Under the pieces are notes generated by a model, which saw nothing but the letters and a program-made list of their open reading frames with translations, had not been told where the DNA came from and did not search any database. This document shows, piece by piece, positions 17,582 through 26,086 of a DNA stretch of 64,000 nucleotides. The position numbers and the translations under genes are program-made. The number at the start of each line of letters is the position of its first letter. Position 1 is the stretch's first letter. Source of the DNA: Rhodobacteraceae bacterium UBA6213 (GTDB taxonomy: Bacteria; Pseudomonadota; Alphaproteobacteria; Rhodobacterales; Rhodobacteraceae); assembly GCA_002421605.1 (NCBI GenBank), contig DISJ01000009.1, positions 1,130 to 65,129 on the forward strand, given 5' to 3'.

Positions 17582-18714
17582 GCGTGATAGGAGCGTTCCC
17601 TGAAGCACAGTGTAGCGCCCCGCAAGGGGCATGGAGCGGGCTTTGGCAACGTGGACGCGGGGGTTCGCTGCTGCCCGGCGAGGTGCTGCCGGGGTTGCTT
17701 GCCCGCGGCACATTGATGGCCGAATTCGTGCTCGAGCGTGGTCAGTTCGGGCCGCTTTCGCTGGTTCACATGGCCACACACGCCGATTGGCCAAGGCTGT
17801 TCTCGCTTGCGATCACCACCGAGGGGCGGTTGATGCTGCGCCAACGGCAGGGCGACGCACTGGCTGCGGTTTCGCTTGATGCCGCAGACCTGTTGGCGGG
17901 GGGCGGCGCGTTGCGCGTCAGCTTTAGCTGGGATGCCCCCGCCGGGCAAAGCGTGCTGACGCTTGAATCGCTTGATGGCGGTGCGATGCGCCAGCGGGCC
18001 GGTGCCAACCCATTGCCGCTACCTGCGGCCGATCTGGATGCTTTGCTTACCGGGCACGGCGCTGCGGTGCATTGCAGCGCATTGCGCTGGCTGGGGTTGG
18101 CGCGCGGCCAGATGCCGGTTGGGCCGGGCGCGTTGTTTGCGCCCTCAACACCGCTTGAAACGCCCAAAGGGCCGCGCCCGGCGGCGCAGATATTGGCAGG
18201 CGACTGGGTGAATACTCTCGATGCGGGCGTGCAAAAAGTGCAGTGGTCGGGGCGCGTGCGCCTTCCCGCGCTCGGCGCGCTGGCGCCGATCCGGCTCAGC
18301 GCCGGGCGGTTTGCCAAAAGCACTGATCTGTGGGTCCTGCCGCAAACCCAAGTTGCCGTGACCGATGCTACGGTCGAATACCTGTTTGGAACCGACGCGG
18401 TTTTGGTCGAGGCGCGCTATCTGGTCGATCAACTTTCAGTCACCCAGATCGAGCGGCCAGTGGTGCTGTCTTGGCACGGTATTCTGCTACGCGGGCATCA
18501 CGTGCTGATCGCAGACGGGTTTGGGCTGGAAAGCCTTTTTCTCGGGGCGCTGGCCGGTGCTCCGGAACTTGCCGCGACGACCGCGCTCGCGCCGCTGGTT
18601 GCCACGGGCGCGGCCCCTCTGCATCGCCGCCCGGCGCTACGCGTGCTGCGCCCCTTCGAAGCTGCCTCGCTTGCCGCGGCGCGGTCGCGCTTTCACGCGC
18701 CGGTCGCCGCCTGA
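17578..18714 (+). CDS. Hint-like protein with degenerate catalytic residues
   Basis: A 378-residue protein. Residues about 45-135 resemble a LamG/concanavalin-like beta sandwich (MAEFVLERGQFGPLSLV ... LRVSFSWDAPAGQSVLTLE). Residues about 185-325 align by eye with the Hint domain of the preceding protein: LFAPSTPLETPKG matches CFVAGTRIATPDG, PIRLSAG matches PIRIAEG, and VEYLFGTDAVLVEARYLV matches AELLFGNCEVLVAAKDLV. The nucleophile Cys is replaced by Leu187 and the QHR histidine by Thr257, so self-splicing or cleavage looks lost. ATG overlaps the upstream stop by 4 bases, implying coupled synthesis. Function unknown; a partner or scaffold for the first protein is possible. Confidence 0.75.
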   Translation: MSVIGAFPEAQCSAPQGAWSGLWQRGRGGSLLPGEVLPGLLARGTLMAEFVLERGQFGPLSLVHMATHADWPRLFSLAITTEGRLMLRQRQGDALAAVSLDAADLLAGGGALRVSFSWDAPAGQSVLTLESLDGGAMRQRAGANPLPLPAADLDALLTGHGAAVHCSALRWLGLARGQMPVGPGALFAPSTPLETPKGPRPAAQILAGDWVNTLDAGVQKVQWSGRVRLPALGALAPIRLSAGRFAKSTDLWVLPQTQVAVTDATVEYLFGTDAVLVEARYLVDQLSVTQIERPVVLSWHGILLRGHHVLIADGFGLESLFLGALAGAPELAATTALAPLVATGAAPLHRRPALRVLRPFEAASLAAARSRFHAPVAA

Positions 18715-18717
18715 ACC

Positions 18718-19476
18718 TCAGAACGACAGCGCGCGGCGAACCAGGTTTAATCCGGTCAGCGCCAGCAAAATCAACGTCCAGCGGCGAAAGCGCAGCGGAT
18801 CAAGCAGATCGTGCGCCTTGAACCCGATCCACATGCCCACCATCGCGGGCACTGCCATCATCGCCGAGGCTGGCAGCGTCTGCGCGTTCAGCACGCCCGA
18901 CGTCAGGTGCGACCCCAAAAGCACGACCGCGCCGATCAGAAACACCACGCCCTGCACCCTGACGGTCTCTTCCTTATTGGCCCCGATCGAAATCAGATAG
19001 ACAATCAGCGGCGGCCCCCAGATGCCGGAAATGCCGCCGTAAAGCCCGCCAATCACTCCTAGCCCCGCTTCAACGCGGGTACGGTGCCGGATCGCGATGG
19101 CAAGGTTACGCCCGACAAGTTGCAGTGCTGCAAAAGCCGTGATCGGCACCCCGAGCAACCCATACATCCATGCCTGCGGAATAAAGCGCACGAACTGCGC
19201 CGAGATCGGAATGAAGATCATCAACATCACGATGTGCACCCGATATTTCACCACTGACGCCCAGGCCGCGCTCCAGCCTTGACGGAACGCCTGCGCGATA
19301 TTGGTGGCGACAGTCGGCAAGATCAGCAGCGCCAACGCGGATTCTGCGCTCAGAAACGAGCCGAAAGCAGACATCATGATCATCGGCATTGCAAAGCCGA
19401 CTGCGCCTTTTACGAAACCCGCGAACAGGGTGATGCCCAGCGCCAACCCATATGCCCATGGTTCAAAGCCGAACAT
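18718..19476 (-). CDS. TSUP family (TauE/SafE) membrane permease
   Basis: A 252-residue integral membrane protein with about seven or eight hydrophobic helices. The N-terminal segment ITLFAGFVKGAVGFAMPMIMM and the internal segment GLYGGISGIWGPPLIVYLI are the two repeated glycine-rich signatures of the TSUP family, which moves sulfite, sulfonates or other small anions. The substrate cannot be told from sequence. It converges on the Hint-like gene with only 3 bases between stops and starts about 170 bases from the divergent methylsuccinyl-CoA dehydrogenase gene. Confidence 0.88.
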   Translation of the reverse strand: MFGFEPWAYGLALGITLFAGFVKGAVGFAMPMIMMSAFGSFLSAESALALLILPTVATNIAQAFRQGWSAAWASVVKYRVHIVMLMIFIPISAQFVRFIPQAWMYGLLGVPITAFAALQLVGRNLAIAIRHRTRVEAGLGVIGGLYGGISGIWGPPLIVYLISIGANKEETVRVQGVVFLIGAVVLLGSHLTSGVLNAQTLPASAMMAVPAMVGMWIGFKAHDLLDPLRFRRWTLILLALTGLNLVRRALSF

Positions 19477-19644
19477 CCCGCCACTCCCGCTGTTTTGTGT
19501 CGCTATAACGCGCGCGGCAGGGCAACGCAGCCGGAATCGTCAGCGACAGATTGCTTCGCTTGGCTGGCTTGGCGCGAATTATTATTGCGCTGCGCTTGCG
19601 AAGTCCCTAAGCACGATGCACCCGCAGCATCAGGAGCCCACGCC

Positions 19645-21288
19645 ATGCCCCAAGCCCCCCACCTGCCCGACGCGCTTTCGCTTGCTGCGGCGGCGTTGCC
19701 CGAGGTTTCGGCATTGGTGGCCGCCGCGACTGAGACGGTAAAGGCAAGGGTTGCAGACGGCGGTAAAATTACCTCTCGCGCGCTTGATGCTGAACAATCG
19801 GCGGTGCATGGGCTCGCGTGGCTTGCGACCTACGGACAGGCGCTGTTGCAGTTGCACGCATGGGCCGAACGGCTTGAGACCGAAGGTAAGTTCGGCGAGA
19901 TGGAGCAGCTGATCCTGCAGATCGGCTTTGGCGAATACCTCGCGCAGATCGCAGGCGGCATTCCGATGAGCCAGAACGAGATGGCGCGCCTTTCCCAGCT
20001 TGGCCAGACTTGGGCGCCCGGCCCCGCCGCTGCCCAGCTGATCGCCGAAGCCAACAGCCCCGCTGCCTGCGCCCGCCTTGTGGCGCTGATGCAAGGCAAT
20101 CAGGGCCGCGCCACCTTCGGTGCCTCTGGGCTCGACGACGAGTTGGAAATGATCCGCGACCAGTTCCGCCGTTACGCAGAGGACCGCGTGGTGCCCAATG
20201 CCCACGGCTGGCACCTGCGCGACGAGCTGATCCCGATGGATATCATCACCGAATTGGCCGATATGGGCGTGTTTGGCCTGACCATCCCCGAAGAGTTTGG
20301 CGGCCTCGGGCTAACCAAAGCATCGATGGTGGTGGTGTCTGAAGAGCTTTCTCGCGGCTATATCGGCGTGGGCTCGCTGGGCACGCGCTCAGAAATCGCA
20401 GCTGAACTCATCCTTTGTGGCGGCACCGAGGCGCAAAAGGCAAAGTGGCTTCCCCTGCTCGCGTCGGGTGAGATATTACCAACTGCGGTCTTTACCGAAC
20501 CCAACACCGGGTCTGATCTTGGCGCGCTTCGCACCCGCGCGGTGCAGGTGGGCGATGACTGGGAAGTGACCGGCAACAAGACCTGGATCACCCACGCAGC
20601 GCGCACCCATGTGATGACGCTTCTGGCCCGTACCGATCCGGCCAGCACCGATTGGCGCGGGCTGAGCATGTTTCTGGCAGAAAAGACCCCCGGCACCGCA
20701 GAAGATCCCTTTCCAACGCCAGGCATGACGGGTGGCGAAATCGAGGTGCTCGGCTACCGCGGCATGAAGGAATACGAGCTGGGCTTTGACGGCTTCAAGG
20801 TGAAGGGCGAGAACCTGCTGGGCGGAGTGGCGGGACAAGGCTTCAAACAGCTGATGCAAACCTTCGAGAGCGCGCGCATCCAGACCGCCGCCCGCGCTAT
20901 TGGCGTGGCGCAATCGGCGGTCGAGGTCGCCATGAAATACGCACAAGACCGCAAGCAATTTGGGCAGCCACTTATCGCATTTCCCCGCGTGGCAGATAAG
21001 CTTGCGATGATGGCGGTTGAAATCATGATCGCGCGGCAGTTGACCTATTTCGCTGCTTGGGAAAAAGATCACGCTCAGCGCTGCGATCTGGAGGCGGGGA
21101 TGGCCAAACTGCTCGGCGCCCGCATCGCATGGGCGTCTGCCGACAATGCGCTGCAAATCCACGGCGGTAACGGCTTTGCGCTGGAATACCAGATCAGCCG
21201 GATTCTTTGCGACGCGCGCATCCTCAATATCTTCGAGGGCGCTGCGGAAATTCAGGCGCAGGTCATCGCACGGCGCTTGATGGAGTGA
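19645..21288 (+). CDS. mcd: (2S)-methylsuccinyl-CoA dehydrogenase, ethylmalonyl-CoA pathway type
   Basis: A 547-residue flavoenzyme. Residues about 150-547 form a standard acyl-CoA dehydrogenase (FTEPNTGSDLGALRTRA, QIHGGNGFALEYQISRI), while the first 150 residues form an extra helical domain. That extension and overall length are typical of methylsuccinyl-CoA dehydrogenase, which makes mesaconyl-CoA for acetyl-CoA assimilation in bacteria lacking isocitrate lyase; ordinary short-chain enzymes are near 380 residues. ATG 19645 follows AGGAG at 19632-19636. The 3' end overlaps convergent recO by 26 bases. Electrons would pass to EtfBA. A different long acyl-CoA dehydrogenase is the main alternative. 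Confidence 0.83.
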   Translation: MPQAPHLPDALSLAAAALPEVSALVAAATETVKARVADGGKITSRALDAEQSAVHGLAWLATYGQALLQLHAWAERLETEGKFGEMEQLILQIGFGEYLAQIAGGIPMSQNEMARLSQLGQTWAPGPAAAQLIAEANSPAACARLVALMQGNQGRATFGASGLDDELEMIRDQFRRYAEDRVVPNAHGWHLRDELIPMDIITELADMGVFGLTIPEEFGGLGLTKASMVVVSEELSRGYIGVGSLGTRSEIAAELILCGGTEAQKAKWLPLLASGEILPTAVFTEPNTGSDLGALRTRAVQVGDDWEVTGNKTWITHAARTHVMTLLARTDPASTDWRGLSMFLAEKTPGTAEDPFPTPGMTGGEIEVLGYRGMKEYELGFDGFKVKGENLLGGVAGQGFKQLMQTFESARIQTAARAIGVAQSAVEVAMKYAQDRKQFGQPLIAFPRVADKLAMMAVEIMIARQLTYFAAWEKDHAQRCDLEAGMAKLLGARIAWASADNALQIHGGNGFALEYQISRILCDARILNIFEGAAEIQAQVIARRLME

Positions 21289-22006
21289 CGCGGGCCAATG
21301 CCGCTACCAAACGAGCGCGCGCCTCTGGCAACGCGCGCCCGCCAAGGTCGCGCGCCAGCCGGTGTTCAAGGAAGTAACCAGTGGTGGCCAAACCCTGCAC
21401 GACCTCTGCCGCACTCGCCCCGCCCTGCCCCAAAAGGCAGGGGGGCAAGGGCAAGAGACGCGCTTCCCATTCGCCCGCGCCGGCCCGGCTGACTGCGCGC
21501 CCGCTCTTGGGGCTGACAAAGACAAGATCCTCTCGCGCCCCCGTCACCGCGCACCGCGTAAGGTCTAGGCCATAGCCTAGATCTTCCAGCAGCCGCATCT
21601 CCCAACGCAAATAGGTCAATGGCCAATCAGGCACCTGCTGCGCCAGCGCATCGAACAATGCCTCGCTGGAGTGGTAGATCGCGCGGTGCGGTTCACGCTC
21701 GGGCAGGGCTAAAAGCAAAAGCGCCGCGACCGCGCCGAGGCCCAATAGCGCCAACCTGTCACCCAACACCCCAGCGCGGCTTTGCAACGGTTCCACGGTG
21801 TAGGTGCCAAGATGGTCCTCCAGCCGCGCGCGCCAAGTCAGCGCGACCCGGCTACCGGGTTGCAAGGTGGCCGCAAGTTTGCGCGAGGCACCGCCGCGCA
21901 CCACGCCCGCATGTCGACCATGCCCAGCGGTAAAGACCTCGATGATCGCCGAGGTTTCGCCTTGCGGGCGAAGTGAGAGGATGCTGCCTTCGTCTTGCCA
22001 GTCCAT
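21263..22006 (-). CDS. recO: DNA repair protein RecO
   Basis: A 247-residue recombination mediator. The N-terminal OB fold begins with the family signature MDWQDEGSILSLRPQGET followed by AIIEVFTAGHGRHAGVVRGG, and the helical C-terminal part contains LRWEMRLLEDLGYGLDL. RecO binds single-stranded DNA and, with RecR, loads RecA on SSB-coated gaps. It is the last gene of the minus-strand era/rnc/lepB block, and its 3' end runs 26 bases into the end of mcd on the other strand. Confidence 0.93.
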   Translation of the reverse strand: MDWQDEGSILSLRPQGETSAIIEVFTAGHGRHAGVVRGGASRKLAATLQPGSRVALTWRARLEDHLGTYTVEPLQSRAGVLGDRLALLGLGAVAALLLLALPEREPHRAIYHSSEALFDALAQQVPDWPLTYLRWEMRLLEDLGYGLDLTRCAVTGAREDLVFVSPKSGRAVSRAGAGEWEARLLPLPPCLLGQGGASAAEVVQGLATTGYFLEHRLARDLGGRALPEARARLVAALARVTPSSAVR

Positions 22007-22065
22007 ACCTATCCTGCTGCTTCAGTCCAAACATCCCCGCCGGAGGCGCCTTTTGCAGAACGCCG

Positions 22066-22100
22066 GGAGCTTTGCGCCCCCGGACCCCTGCAGGATATTT
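22066..22100. repeat. Dispersed intergenic GC-rich element, copy 1
   Basis: In the 111-base gap between DUF1491 and recO, the minus strand reads AAATATCCTGCAGGGGTCC then GGGGGCGC. A related stretch (AAATATCCGGGGGG, then a GGGGGC hairpin) appears at 35091-35140 in another intergenic gap. From memory, elements of this kind are frequent between genes in Rhodobacteraceae; their role is unclear. Only two copies are seen here. Confidence 0.45.
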
Positions 22101-22117
22101 CGCTGAAGCAATCGCGC

Positions 22118-22459
22118 CTAGCCAGAAAGCCCCTCTTCATCAAGCAAAGTGCGCCCCACGCGGGATTCGATTTCAATCACCCAGAGATCGGGGTCATACT
22201 GGCGCTGGCGCGCGATGGCGGCATCGACCTCGGGCTCGGGGCCATTGACGAGCGTAGTCCACACACGTGCACCGCTAGCAAGGTCGAAGCCGTGCTGAAA
22301 GGCGCGCGCGCGGCCGTCAAGTGTGGCACATTTGACAAGTACGGCGCCTGCTGTCGCATCGCCTCGATGAATGATGTAAGCGGGGATATTCGCTAGGGCG
22401 AGCCGCGCGAGATAGGCACGCACCCAGAAATCGGCGCTGAGGCGGGGCTCAGTTGCCAT
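22118..22459 (-). CDS. DUF1491 family protein
   Basis: A 113-residue alphaproteobacterial protein of unknown function. The family is recognised from RLSADFWVRAYLARL at the N-terminus and from RQRQYDPDLWVIEIESR near the C-terminus. No signal peptide or membrane helix is seen. It overlaps the end of era by 11 bases, so it is translated from the same message, between era and recO. The conserved position in this operon hints at a housekeeping role, but nothing in the sequence defines it. Confidence 0.85.
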   Translation of the reverse strand: MATEPRLSADFWVRAYLARLALANIPAYIIHRGDATAGAVLVKCATLDGRARAFQHGFDLASGARVWTTLVNGPEPEVDAAIARQRQYDPDLWVIEIESRVGRTLLDEEGLSG

Positions 22460-23360
22460 CCTTGAAATCCAACCCGATTTCGCTATAGCGCGCAGGCTCC
22501 TCCAACCAGTTGGGGCGCACCTTCACTTGCAGGAACAGATGCACTGTGCGGCCGAGAAACTCGCCAATATCGGCGCGCGCGGCTTGGCTTACGCTTTTGA
22601 TCGTCTCACCGCCATGGCCGAGCACGATGCCTTTGTGGCCATCGCGCGCCACATAAATCACCTGATCGATGCGGGTCGAACCATCGGCGCGATCTTCCCA
22701 GTTTTCGGTTTCCACGGTTAACTGGTAGGGCAGTTCTTCGTGCAGCCGCAGGGTCAATTTTTCGCGGGTGACCTCGGCAGCGATCTGGCGCATTGGCACG
22801 TCGGCAATCTGATCTTCGGGGTAATACCAGGGCGCCTCGGGCAGTTCTGCGGCAAGCCAGGAACGCAAATCAGCCACGCCATAGCCCTTTTCAGCTGAAA
22901 TCATGAAGGTTTTGGCGAAGGGGTAGGCCGCGTTCATTTCTTCGGCCAGTGCCAGCAGGCTTTCGGCTTTGACCTTGTCGATCTTGTTGATTGCCAGCGC
23001 GACCTTGCGCGCGCCAAGCCGTTCGCGCAGGGTTTCGAGCACGGACTTCACACCCTCGGTGCGGCCGCGATGCGCCTCGATCAGCAGGACCACAAGGTCA
23101 GCATCGGCCGCTCCGCCCCATGCGGCGGCGACCATGGCACGGTCGAGCCTGCGACGTGGGCGAAAAAGACCGGGGGTATCGACGAACACGATCTGCGCCT
23201 GACCTTCCATGCAGATGCCGCGAATGCGGGCACGGGTGGTTTGCACCTTGTGCGTCACGATCGCGACCTTGGCGCCCACCATCTGGTTGAGCAGGGTCGA
23301 CTTGCCGGCATTGGGCTCGCCGATCAGGGCAACAAAACCGGCGCGTTTGGGTTCAACCAT
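22449..23360 (-). CDS. era: GTPase Era
   Basis: A 303-residue GTPase for 16S rRNA maturation and 30S assembly. The GTPase domain has G1 GEPNAGKSTLL (residues 14-24), the switch TTRARIRGI, G3 VDTPG and G4 NKID. The C-terminal KH domain carries GIVLGHGGETIKSV, which binds the 3' end of 16S rRNA. The start at 23360 gives MVEPKRAGFVALIGEPN as in the family and overlaps the rnc stop by 8 bases; the frame stays open upstream inside rnc without similarity. Confidence 0.96.
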   Translation of the reverse strand: MVEPKRAGFVALIGEPNAGKSTLLNQMVGAKVAIVTHKVQTTRARIRGICMEGQAQIVFVDTPGLFRPRRRLDRAMVAAAWGGAADADLVVLLIEAHRGRTEGVKSVLETLRERLGARKVALAINKIDKVKAESLLALAEEMNAAYPFAKTFMISAEKGYGVADLRSWLAAELPEAPWYYPEDQIADVPMRQIAAEVTREKLTLRLHEELPYQLTVETENWEDRADGSTRIDQVIYVARDGHKGIVLGHGGETIKSVSQAARADIGEFLGRTVHLFLQVKVRPNWLEEPARYSEIGLDFKDGN

Positions 23361-24042
23361 CGCTTTTCTCCATCCGCGCCAGCAGAGCTTTTGCCGCTGC
23401 CTGTTCTGCCTGCCGCTTTGCGCCGGCTTTTGCACGCTCGAGCTGCCCCGAGGCAAGACGCGCCTCGATCGTGAAAATCGGAGCGTGGTCTGGGCCGTCG
23501 CGCCCGAGTTCAACATATTCGGGCGGAGGCAAGCCGCGTGCCTGTGCCCATTCCTGAAGGCTGGTCTTGGCGTCGCGCGCGTCTTCGGCAACGTCGCTTA
23601 CCCGCTCACCCCAGAGGCGGCGCACCATGTTGCGCGCCGCGGCGTGGCCCGCGTCAAGGTAGACCGCTGCGATCACCGCCTCCATCGCGTCGCCAAGCAC
23701 CGCTTCCTTGCGCCGCCCGCCTGACATCATCTCGCTGCGGCCAAGCCGCAGCACGTCGCCCAACCCGATCTGGCGCGCGACATCGGCACAGGTTTCCTTA
23801 CGCACCAGCGCATTGAAGCGCGGCGCAAGTTGGCCTTCGGTGGCGGTAGCGTCTGCCTCTAGCAGCGTTTCGGCCAGCACCAAACCCAGCACCCGGTCGC
23901 CCAGAAACTCCAGCCGCTGGTTGTCGAGCTTGGCGGGGCTGGCAATCGAGGCATGCGTCAGTGCGCGCACCAGCAATGCAGGGTCGGCAAAGCGATGGCC
24001 TAGCCGGTCTTGAAACGCGGCGATTTCGGCCGAAAGCTTCAC
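23353..24042 (-). CDS. rnc: Ribonuclease III
   Basis: A 229-residue double-strand-specific endonuclease that processes rRNA precursors. The catalytic domain holds the signature DNQRLEFLGDRVLGLVLAE with the acidic metal-binding residues, and GDAMEAVIAAVYLDAG with the second acidic cluster. The C-terminal dsRNA-binding domain begins at TSLQEWAQARGL. I chose the GTG at 24042, whose GTGA overlaps the lepB stop, because the family starts (M/V)KLSAE at this point and AAGG precedes it; a longer frame lies within lepB. Confidence 0.94.
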   Translation of the reverse strand: MKLSAEIAAFQDRLGHRFADPALLVRALTHASIASPAKLDNQRLEFLGDRVLGLVLAETLLEADATATEGQLAPRFNALVRKETCADVARQIGLGDVLRLGRSEMMSGGRRKEAVLGDAMEAVIAAVYLDAGHAAARNMVRRLWGERVSDVAEDARDAKTSLQEWAQARGLPPPEYVELGRDGPDHAPIFTIEARLASGQLERAKAGAKRQAEQAAAKALLARMEKSDG

Positions 24043-24842
24043 TCGACCGCCTTGAAGAAGCGGTCGCTGCGCCACGTCCAGAAGTAGAAAAGCGAGCGGC
24101 CGGCAGATGAGAACATGATGCGATCCGCGCGACCGATCAGATATTCGGCTGGAACCATGCCAAGCCCGCCTGCCGAGGCGGGAAAGCGGCTATCGCCCGA
24201 ATTGTCGCGGTTATCGCCCATAAAGAAGTAGTTGCCCTCGGGCACCGTGAACAGCGCGGTATTGTCACCCGCTGCACTTTCGGAAATGTTCAGCACAGGG
24301 TGGCTAGCGCCACCCGGCAAGGTTTCGATGCTGCGCGGTTTTTCGCAAACTGCGCCGCGACCCACCGGATCGTTGGCACAAAGCGGGACCAGACCTTGTG
24401 GCCCCTGCTGTTCCTTGATCTCGGTAAATAGTCCCGCAGGCTCGCTCGGCACGGCGGTGCCGTTGATGTAGAGCACACCGGATTTCATCTGCACTGTGTC
24501 ACCCGGCAGGCCGATTACCCGCTTGATCAGGTCGTCGCCGTGGGTCGGATGGCGGAACACCGCCACGTCGCCGCGCTCGGGTTCGGACGAAAAGATTCGG
24601 CCCGAAAACGGGCACATCGCGAAGGGACACGAATAGCGCGAATAACCGTACGCCATTTTATTGACGAACAGAAAGTCGCCAATCAGCAGTGTATCCTTCA
24701 TGCTTCCTGACGGAATCCAGAAAGGTTGAAAGAACAGCGTGCGGAACACCCCGGCGATCAGCAGCGCATAGACCACCGTCTTGATCGTTTCGACAATGCC
24801 TTCAACGGCCGTGGATGACATCTGCGCCTGCTCCTGCTTCAT
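24039..24842 (-). CDS. lepB: Signal peptidase I
   Basis: A 267-residue membrane serine protease that removes signal peptides at the periplasmic face. A hydrophobic anchor (about residues 22-40) precedes the catalytic Ser in IPSGSMKDTLLIGD (Ser47 region) and the general-base Lys in GDDLIKRVIGLPGD. YFFMGDNRDNSGDSR is the box E signature. A Cys-containing insert (SCPFAMCPFSG) occurs between boxes B and D. A second ATG seven codons downstream also has a ribosome site (CAGGAG), so the exact start is not certain. Confidence 0.94.
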   Translation of the reverse strand: MKQEQAQMSSTAVEGIVETIKTVVYALLIAGVFRTLFFQPFWIPSGSMKDTLLIGDFLFVNKMAYGYSRYSCPFAMCPFSGRIFSSEPERGDVAVFRHPTHGDDLIKRVIGLPGDTVQMKSGVLYINGTAVPSEPAGLFTEIKEQQGPQGLVPLCANDPVGRGAVCEKPRSIETLPGGASHPVLNISESAAGDNTALFTVPEGNYFFMGDNRDNSGDSRFPASAGGLGMVPAEYLIGRADRIMFSSAGRSLFYFWTWRSDRFFKAVE

Positions 24843-24878
24843 AAATCCTGCACCTCTTGCGCCGCGTGGGTCGCCAAG

Positions 24879-25280
24879 TCAAGCAAGCGCGCGCGCCTCG
24901 ATCACCACGAAAGCCTGCGCCCACGGGTGGTCATCGGTCAGCGTCACATGCACGATTGCTTCATGACCTGCTGGGGTCATGGCGGCAAGCCTTTCTGCAG
25001 CCCAGCCGGTCAGCTGCATCACCGGCTGGCCAGTGGGCAGGTTGCGCACCGCCATGTCGCGCCACGAAATACCCATCCGCAACCCGGTGCCAAGCGCCTT
25101 GGAACACGCCTCTTTGGCGGCCCAGCGTTTGGCATAGGTGCCTGCCACATCACGGCGTGCTTCGGCCTTGCGCTGTTCAACCTCGGTAAATACCCGATCG
25201 CGAAAGCGGTCGCCGTGGCGTGCAAGCACACCCGCGATACGCTCGATATTGCACAGATCGGTGCCGACGCCGAGGATCAT
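24879..25280 (-). CDS. acpS: Holo-[acyl-carrier-protein] synthase
   Basis: A 133-residue trimeric phosphopantetheinyl transferase that moves the 4'-phosphopantetheine arm of coenzyme A to acyl carrier protein. The two Mg-binding motifs are ILGVGTDLCNIERI (residues 2-15) and KRWAAKEACSKALG (about 52-65). The length is usual. The start overlaps the pdxJ stop by 4 bases, the common pdxJ-acpS-lepB arrangement of Proteobacteria. Confidence 0.95.
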   Translation of the reverse strand: MILGVGTDLCNIERIAGVLARHGDRFRDRVFTEVEQRKAEARRDVAGTYAKRWAAKEACSKALGTGLRMGISWRDMAVRNLPTGQPVMQLTGWAAERLAAMTPAGHEAIVHVTLTDDHPWAQAFVVIEARALA

Positions 25281-26026
25281 GCCCGTGCTGCGTCCATCAT
25301 GCGGCGCATCTGGGCAATGGCGGGCGCAAGGCCGACAAACACTGCCTCACCAATCAGGAAATGCCCGATGTTAAGCTCGCGCAGCTCAGGTATCGCGGCC
25401 ACTGCTGCCACGGTTTCATAGTTCAGCCCGTGGCCTGCGTGCACCTCTAGCCCCTGTCCATGCGCCAGCCGCGCGCCTTGGCGCAGCGCCTCAAGCTCGG
25501 CGTCGCGTTCGGCAAAGCGGCCTTCGGCGTGCAGATCACAATAAGCACCCGTGTGCAGTTCCACCACGGCAGCACCGCTACGCGCAGCGGCGGCAATTTG
25601 CGCCGGGGCGTGACCAATGAACATCGAAACACGGATGCCCGCAGCCTTTAATGGCGCGATGAAGTCGGTCAGGCGCGCCTCTTCGCCTGCTACGTCTAAC
25701 CCGCCTTCGGTCGTGCGTTCTTCGCGCCGTTCGGGCACAAGGCAAACGGCATGCGGGCGGTGCGCCAGCACGATGTCCTGCATTTCCTGCGTCGCGGCCA
25801 TTTCAAAGTTCAGCGGGCGCGAAAGATGCGCCATCAGTTCGGCTATATCGGCATCGCGAATGTGGCGGCGATCTTCGCGCAAGTGCGCGGTAATACCATC
25901 GGCACCCGCGGCCTCGGCCAGCAGGGCCGCGCGCAGCGGTTCAGGGTAGGCCGAACCGCGCGCATTGCGCAGGGTGGCCACATGGTCAATGTTGACGCCT
26001 AGGCGGAGACGGGGGAGGACGGACAT
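25277..26026 (-). CDS. pdxJ: Pyridoxine 5'-phosphate synthase
   Basis: A 249-residue TIM-barrel enzyme that condenses 1-deoxyxylulose 5-phosphate with 3-amino-2-oxopropyl phosphate to give pyridoxine 5'-phosphate. Signatures include LRLGVNIDHVATLRNARG at the N-terminus, GADGITAHLREDRRHI with the active His, VCLVPERREE and VHAGHGLNYETV near residue 200. It sits directly upstream of acpS with a 4-base overlap. Several PLP enzymes are encoded in this window (the PatB-like lyase and the aromatic aminotransferase). Confidence 0.96.
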   Translation of the reverse strand: MSVLPRLRLGVNIDHVATLRNARGSAYPEPLRAALLAEAAGADGITAHLREDRRHIRDADIAELMAHLSRPLNFEMAATQEMQDIVLAHRPHAVCLVPERREERTTEGGLDVAGEEARLTDFIAPLKAAGIRVSMFIGHAPAQIAAAARSGAAVVELHTGAYCDLHAEGRFAERDAELEALRQGARLAHGQGLEVHAGHGLNYETVAAVAAIPELRELNIGHFLIGEAVFVGLAPAIAQMRRMMDAARA

Positions 26027-26086
26027 GGCAAAGCCTTCTCGATTACAGGCAGGTTAGCGTAGCGGTGCGGCAGTTGAAATGGGCTG

